Origin: an uncultured Microbulbifer sp.
GTDB taxonomy: Bacteria; Pseudomonadota; Gammaproteobacteria; Pseudomonadales; Cellvibrionaceae
NCBI RefSeq assembly: GCF_913055755.1
Contig: NZ_CAJXKH010000002.1
Coordinates: 62,001-126,000, forward strand
DNA: 64,000 nucleotides
Direction: 5' to 3'
Shown piece after piece: positions 59,721 to 64,000 of this stretch (its first letter is position 1; each line of letters begins with the position of its first letter). The notes below the pieces were generated by a model. It searched no databases. It worked only from the letters and a program-made list of their open reading frames with translations, and was not told the origin of the DNA. The translations under genes were made by a program, and so were the position numbers.

Positions 59721-61385
59721 TTATTGCTCGAACCACAGGGCCTGAGCGCGGCTGCCTTCGTGCAGGCCGTAAGTCCAACCCTGAGTCCAGTCGGTGTCGC
59801 CCAGGCTCAGTGCACCCAGGTAGGCACGCTCAACCGGAGTGATACCTACCGCAGCGTCGTTCACCATCATGCTGTCAGTAGCGATGGAGAAGACGGACGG
59901 AGTACCTTCCAGAATTTGCAGGCCAGTATCGGCAGCAGCGGTCGGGTTCAGCGCAGCGTCAGCAGGAACGTTGGCGAAAACGTTGCCGCTGGCAACGGTC
60001 CAGGCTTCCAGCTCATCCGTTCCGATCGGACCACCCTTGGTCTTGTCCGCACAGGCGAAGATATTGGAAGTGATGGCAGCTTCGGTACCGGCGGCCAGCG
60101 CAGCGGCAGTCTCGTCACTCTCAACACGCAGACAGTAGTTGCTGCCGTCAACGCCAGTGGTGTCAGCGCTGTAGGAAGCCACCACCATGGAGTTGGTAAT
60201 CATCGGGAAGATGCCTTCACGGAAGCGCCAGCCGGCACCCGGATCGTGAGTGGCAGTATCCGCGCCATTGGCGGAGATGATGCAGGTCAGACCGTCGATA
60301 ACCGGGCGGCTGTTCAGGCCGGCGGCGATCAGCGCGGAATAGTCATTGGCGGAATCGTAAGAACCGATACCGTCAGATTCGATACAGTGGTTACCATCGG
60401 TTCCGCTCTGGATAACCAGGGCGTTGGTGATGGAACCGGCCCAGCCTTCGTCGATATCGATGGAGTCATCGCGCACGTACATGGCCAGGTAGTTCTCAAA
60501 GCTTACCGCACCACCGAACATCTCGATGCCGTCGTCGTAAGTAGAGTAAACCTGCAGGTTCTTGACGATGGTGCCACCGCCTACAGCGCTGAAGGTAATA
60601 CCGTTCAGCTCGTCACCGTTGGCAACTTCTGCACCGGTGTGCTTAACGCGAACGTACTCCAGCTGGCCGGAGCTGTCGTCGTTGTTGGCACCGCCGTAGT
60701 TGGACTGGTCCTTACCAGCAGCACCTTCCGCCAGAACGTGACACTCGGAAGTGTTCATGTCAGCGTCGTAGGAACATTTGTTGGTGAGACCGAAACCATT
60801 GATCACCATGCCGCCCCACTGCTGCACGTCTTCCGGACCTACGGTACCTTCAACGTCAGACAGGGAAGTGAAAGTGATTGGCGCTTGCTGAGTACCGACT
60901 GCGAACAGCTGGGAACCACGGTTTACAACCATGAATTTGGTGCTGTTCGGGAAAGCGATGGTAGCGCCGGCTTCAACGGTCAACTTGGCACCGTCGCCGC
61001 CTTCGGCGATACCGGCCGCACCCATGGTGGTGTCGTCATCGTAGTTGTTGCCGACGAACAGGCTGCCTTCAAAAATATGGGCGCCGTTGTTTTCCAGAGC
61101 CGGGATAAACAGGTCAACGGTGAGTGCGTTGCCGGAGTCTACGAAGCTGGCGCTGTAGGTACAGTTGCCAGTCTCGGAATCGAAAGTGCCCTGTTTGGTA
61201 ACACCGGCTTTTTCGTAAGAGGCACACGGATTATTTTCGCTGCCAGTATCGCCGCCGCCGCTTACGGAATTATCAACTGAATTGTCTTCGTTAACCGGCG
61301 CAATGTTGATGCCGCCGCTGTCGCAACCAGCCAGCAGACCGGTAATAGCAGCTGCCAGCAGCAGCTTGTTGCTTGCAAGTTTCAT
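59721..61385 (-). CDS. Large outer-membrane-type lipoprotein, beta-helix-like
   Basis: A 554-residue lipoprotein from the ATG at 61383-61385, GGGGGA upstream. The signal peptide ends LLAGC (Cys 21 lipidated), followed by Asp. A disordered acidic linker (NEDNSVDNSVSGGGDTGSENN) leads to a repetitive domain of short strands (LTVEAGATIAFPNST, GGMVINGFGLTNKC, GGGTIVKNLQVYSTYDDGIEMFGGAVSFENYLAMYVRDDSIDIDEGW; shown in part), which suggests a parallel beta-helix. It precedes a TonB receptor. Such pairs often capture a substrate at the surface. Function unknown; occasional database names such as protein kinase are not supported by any kinase motif. Confidence 0.8.
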   Translation of the reverse strand: MKLASNKLLLAAAITGLLAGCDSGGINIAPVNEDNSVDNSVSGGGDTGSENNPCASYEKAGVTKQGTFDSETGNCTYSASFVDSGNALTVDLFIPALENNGAHIFEGSLFVGNNYDDDTTMGAAGIAEGGDGAKLTVEAGATIAFPNSTKFMVVNRGSQLFAVGTQQAPITFTSLSDVEGTVGPEDVQQWGGMVINGFGLTNKCSYDADMNTSECHVLAEGAAGKDQSNYGGANNDDSSGQLEYVRVKHTGAEVANGDELNGITFSAVGGGTIVKNLQVYSTYDDGIEMFGGAVSFENYLAMYVRDDSIDIDEGWAGSITNALVIQSGTDGNHCIESDGIGSYDSANDYSALIAAGLNSRPVIDGLTCIISANGADTATHDPGAGWRFREGIFPMITNSMVVASYSADTTGVDGSNYCLRVESDETAAALAAGTEAAITSNIFACADKTKGGPIGTDELEAWTVASGNVFANVPADAALNPTAAADTGLQILEGTPSVFSIATDSMMVNDAAVGITPVERAYLGALSLGDTDWTQGWTYGLHEGSRAQALWFEQ

Positions 61386-61757
61386 GGATCCCCCTAACAA
61401 GGATGAAGTGAATTAATCCGTGACTAATTTTTTTATGCCAAAGCAATTTGGACGAGGGGGACTATAGGAATGGATTGTTGCGAATATGTTACGAATGAAA
61501 GACGCGAAGTGAAATTTATTCGGTAATTTCAGAGTTTGAAACTTTTGTTACCGACATGTTTCTCCCGTGTTTCAGATTTATTTCACGGCGAACAAAAATG
61601 GTACAGATCGATCATTTTTCAGAAAATGGTTTTGTGATCGTTTTTGGCGGGGAATATACGACTTACAAGGACGAGCGGAGAAGTATCGAGAGAATCAAAC
61701 TGAACGGGCTGAGAGATGACAACTTGAAGTAGATAACCCGGGCACGGTAAATACTGA
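61386..61757. other. Control region of the lipoprotein-receptor unit
   Basis: 372 AT-rich bases. An 11-base direct repeat, TTGTTGCGAAT then ATGTTACGAAT (61475-61496, 9 of 11 equal), lies about 90 bases before the lipoprotein start. An inverted repeat TCGGTAA/TTACCGA (61520-61554) and a hairpin CATTTT-TCAG-AAAATG (61613-61628) are also seen. No gene found. Confidence 0.6.
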
Positions 61758-62312
61758 TCAGTACTCCCCCAGCAAAAATTCCTCCCCCCTGCTCTTCAGC
61801 CACATCTGGCAGAGCCTGTTAGGTGGTTCAACCGGTGGCCGGGGATCGGCCCAATCGATCAACTCGTAATACACTTCGCGGGCGGTGCGGGCTTCCAGGC
61901 CGTCACGTATTTCAATATACGGAACCGGTTGCGGGGGGCTACCGTAAGGCTTCAATACCAGGGGATGCGCGGAATCCAGCGGCACCACATCCCCGGTATT
62001 GGTGGTGAACAGTATCTGCTCGCCTTCGCGCGCCGCCTGGGTGATCAGGAACGGGGCATCCTCAACCCGGATCCGCCATTTCTCCACCGGGGTGACCAGA
62101 AAATACTCATCCCCTTCCCGCTTCAGGATACTGGCAAACAGGTTAACCAGCGGTTGGCGCTTGATCTCGCTGCCTTCGTGGATCCAGCGACCATCGGCAC
62201 AGATCTCCAGATCCATGTCTCCACAAAAGTCGGGGTTCCATGTGGCCACCGGAGGGTGGCCGCGGAATTCATCGTGCAGCTTCTGCAGCTGCTGAAACAG
62301 GGGCTCAGCCAA
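61758..62312 (-). CDS. DUF1285 family protein
   Basis: About 184 residues. GHPPVATWNPDFCGDMDLEICADGRWIHEGSEIKRQPLVNLFASILKREGDEYFLVTPVEKWRI (about 17-80; key parts) is the DUF1285 core. It is small, soluble and of unknown function. The likely start is a TTG at 62310-62312 inside the end of the tetR gene (8-base overlap), meaning coupled translation. Confidence 0.82.
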   Translation of the reverse strand: MAEPLFQQLQKLHDEFRGHPPVATWNPDFCGDMDLEICADGRWIHEGSEIKRQPLVNLFASILKREGDEYFLVTPVEKWRIRVEDAPFLITQAAREGEQILFTTNTGDVVPLDSAHPLVLKPYGSPPQPVPYIEIRDGLEARTAREVYYELIDWADPRPPVEPPNRLCQMWLKSRGEEFLLGEY

Positions 62313-63018
62313 AGCTGCTGCCCGGCATACTTCCGGGGCTGCGCGGTGGCTCCGAGGTAGTGCCAGAGCCCTCTGCGGAATCGCTACCGCTGCGACGACC
62401 GGAGATGTCGCCTATGTGGACCCCCACATCCATGATGAACTCCATCAGACCTTCCCGGTCTTCAATCACGTCGGAGAAGGATTTGGAGTGATACAGCTCA
62501 ACCGCGCCCTGGACCAGGGCCCAGTAGGTGGAATAATAGAAATAGGCCGGCACCTTTTTCAGGACACCCTGCTCCATACGGCGCTCAAACACGCGGTTCA
62601 ATGCGGTGGCGTTCGAGTTACGCAGCGCGTGCAGCTCGGCGATCATTTCCGGTGCCAGGTTCAGCGCGATGATCTTTTCTTCCAGCCGCTGGAACAGTCG
62701 GTCCCGGGCGGGGTCTGCCATCCGCGATTCGAAATAAGCCCTGGCCGGGGCGGTAATATCGCCCTGCTCCGCAGTGGCAACCGCGCTTTTCAGGCGCTCC
62801 GTCAGGGACTTCTCATAGTCCATGAGCAGGCGCATGTAAATCTCGGTTTTCGAAATGAAATGCTTGTAGATGGTGCCCTTACCAATATCTACACGCTCGG
62901 CAATCTGCTCGACGGTAACCTTCTCTTCACCGTGCTCCAGCAGCAGTTCCAGTGCCGCATCCAGGATACGCTGTTCCCGCGCGCGAAACCGCTGAACCTT
63001 CTCTTTTGCCTTGTCCAT
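62305..63018 (-). CDS. TetR-family regulator
   Basis: A 237-residue regulator from the ATG at 63016-63018 (MDKAKEKVQRFRAREQRIL), GGAAG before it. The helix-turn-helix is VTVEQIAERVDIGKGTIYKHFISKTEIYMRLLMDYEKSL (about 35-70). A longer start (ATG at 63069) would run through the operator and is less likely. The C-terminus has a disordered Ser/Gly/Pro tail. A palindrome at 63064-63077 probably binds it. It is coupled to DUF1285. Confidence 0.85.
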   Translation of the reverse strand: MDKAKEKVQRFRAREQRILDAALELLLEHGEEKVTVEQIAERVDIGKGTIYKHFISKTEIYMRLLMDYEKSLTERLKSAVATAEQGDITAPARAYFESRMADPARDRLFQRLEEKIIALNLAPEMIAELHALRNSNATALNRVFERRMEQGVLKKVPAYFYYSTYWALVQGAVELYHSKSFSDVIEDREGLMEFIMDVGVHIGDISGRRSGSDSAEGSGTTSEPPRSPGSMPGSSFG

Positions 63019-63063
63019 ACTTCCGACCTTAGATGTCCGTAAATTTGGAGACTGAAATTGACT

Positions 63064-63077
63064 ATTCATTCATGAAT
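63064..63077. promoter_or_regulatory. TetR-type operator upstream of the second tetR gene
   Basis: ATTCA-TTCA-TGAAT. Same arms and spacing as the two sites at the acrAB pump. It is 46 bases before the preferred start of the regulator gene, so autoregulation is likely. Confidence 0.6.
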
Positions 63078-63423
63078 GATAGGCAATTCCCCTAGATTGG
63101 AAAAGCAATTCAGGGCTTACACAAGGTACTTTGCGCCTGCCAGCGCCCAAATTGCGCACAAATAATCCAATTTCACGGGGTTGAGGAAAATAAATTACCC
63201 GCCACTGCCGCACCGGCCCCTGGCTTCGCCAACCCGGGGTAATCTCCCGGCTTTCCCCAGGATACAGCCAGCCCCTGATACCTAAACTCTAGCCTGCCCA
63301 AGGCCGGCTGGTCACTTTTTGTTCGCCGCGACAGCCAGAACCCACCTGTAAGCTCAGCGGGAAATCGGGCAGAACCCCCGCAGCACCGGCGCTCTGGGGA
63401 ACAGCACACCGCCGGAAGACCAT

Positions 63424-63480
63424 CTATCACACCAGAATTGATAAATTCGGTGATAGCCATTTACCCAGCACTTGCTATCA
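63424..63480. other. Alternating hairpin elements upstream of tesB
   Basis: CTATCAC (63424-63430), GTGATAGC (63450-63457) and GCTATCA (63474-63480). The middle element can pair with either neighbour, and the first hairpin has an extra inner stem GAATT-GATA-AATTC (63435-63448). Confidence 0.5.
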
Positions 63481-63550
63481 TTTTTGCCCGCTTTTCGGCC
63501 CTGTCAGCCAGAATGAGCGAGAAATCACATTCATTGATACAGGACAGGCA

Positions 63551-64000
63551 ATGTCGCCCATGTTGGAAAACCTGAGTAAGCTCCTTGACGTCGAGGAACT
63601 GGACACCAATTTGTTTCGAAGCCGGGAACACGTGGAAAATTATCGCAAGGTTCTTTTCGGTGGCCAGGTTCTCGGGCAGGCATTAATGGCAGCTACCCGC
63701 ACCGTCGAGGGCCGCCTGCCCCACTCCCTGCACGCCTACTTCCTGCGCCCCGGCAGCAGCGAGAAACCGGTGATCTACGATGTGGACCCTATCCGCGACG
63801 GCGGCAGCTTCACCACCCGCAGGGTGGTCGCCAAACAAAATGGCAAGGCCATCTTCAACATGTCTGCGTCCTTCCAGATTGACGAGCCTGGCTTTGACCA
63901 CCAGGCATCCATGCCTACCGAGGGGCTGATCCCCCCTGAGAAGCTCAAGAACACCCAGCAACTGGCGGAAGAAGCCGGCATGAATGGGGCGGCCCAGAAC
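63551..64000 (+). CDS. tesB: Acyl-CoA thioesterase II (N-terminal part)
   Basis: From the ATG at 63551 the frame is open to the right edge (150 codons). It reads MLENLSKLLDVEELDTNLF, then FGGQVLGQALMAATRTVEG and LHAYFLRPGSSEKPVIYDVDPIRDGGSFTTRRVVAKQNGKAIF (key parts), the first hotdog domain of TesB. It hydrolyses medium and long acyl-CoA. The second hotdog domain with the catalytic Asp should follow beyond the window. AGGACAG is upstream. Confidence 0.93.
   Translation, partial: MSPMLENLSKLLDVEELDTNLFRSREHVENYRKVLFGGQVLGQALMAATRTVEGRLPHSLHAYFLRPGSSEKPVIYDVDPIRDGGSFTTRRVVAKQNGKAIFNMSASFQIDEPGFDHQASMPTEGLIPPEKLKNTQQLAEEAGMNGAAQN

Larger units (their letters stand above)
63019..63550. other. 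Divergent tetR / tesB control region
   Basis: 532 bases without a supported gene; a possible 95-codon frame on the minus strand (63173-63460) has no start signal or recognisable product. It holds the ATTCA-N4-TGAAT palindrome at 63064-63077, GC-rich imperfect repeats near 63210-63260, and three complementary elements at 63424-63480 (CTATCAC, GTGATAGC, GCTATCA). Confidence 0.6.

Noticed and set aside
59721-61385. Annotation of the lipoprotein as a protein kinase
   Set aside because: No P-loop, HRD or DFG-type motif is present; the sequence is a lipidated repeat protein.
61613-61628. Hairpin CATTTT-TCAG-AAAATG as a terminator for the DUF1285 transcript
   Set aside because: Weak AT-only stem without a T-run in the needed direction.
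63173-63460. Minus-strand frame of 95 codons in the tetR-tesB gap
   Set aside because: Composition is Cys/Arg/Gly-rich like a random GC-rich frame, there is no ribosome site, and palindromic elements lie within it.

Overview
The window reads as chromosomal DNA of a high-GC, free-living, probably marine gammaproteobacterium. The gene families fit a Microbulbifer/Cellvibrionales- or Alteromonadales-like organism: a complete type II secretion operon, two large TonB-dependent receptors, an outer-membrane lipoprotein, DUF2788 and DUF1285 proteins, Prc, ETF/ETF-QO, and RND and ABC efflux pumps. I can only infer the genus from gene content. No rRNA, tRNA, phage, IS element or CRISPR array was found.

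Layout. 1-2271 (minus): distal part of an alternative, N-ATPase-type F-ATPase operon (beta, epsilon, AtpQ-like, start of a subunit a-like gene). 2409-6729 (plus): ABC exporter of ATPase, permease and membrane fusion protein. 6752-7872 (minus): a Rossmann oxidoreductase and a DUF202 membrane protein. 8084-13058 (plus): a translationally coupled trio of a FAN1-like VRR-NUC nuclease, an XPD/DinG-type Fe-S helicase with an N-terminal RecB/Cas4-like nuclease domain, and a CLCA_X/LPD1-like protein with an HExxH motif. 13091-13588: acyl-CoA thioesterase. 13716-19601 (minus): CzcCBA-type heavy-metal efflux with a His/Cys-rich exported protein. 19818-21572: an MscS-like channel facing an ECF sigma/zinc anti-sigma pair. 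21762-25331: molybdate transport modABC with a textbook ModE operator, and modE convergent to it. 25488-30884: an AcrAB-type efflux pump with a divergent TetR regulator and paired operators.

31274-34289: Prc protease and exonuclease III, followed by a long inverted-repeat element. 34488-38686: S1/P1 nuclease and an Oar-like TonB receptor. 38768-41794: a hybrid sensor kinase that lacks its phospho-accepting histidine, DUF2788 and a small conserved protein. 42061-52657 (minus): gspCDEFGHIJKLM. 52871-56642: etfBA facing ETF-QO, with a PsrA-like box between them. 56831-61385 (minus): lipoprotein and TonB receptor pair. 61758-63018 (minus): TetR regulator and DUF1285 protein. 63551-64000 (plus): start of tesB.

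The most interesting block is the 8.1-13.1 kb trio. It combines two different nuclease folds, an Fe-S helicase and a zincin-like motif in one coupled unit, which suggests a dedicated pathway for crosslinked or otherwise blocked DNA. Next are the degenerate hybrid kinase and several well-formed regulatory palindromes.
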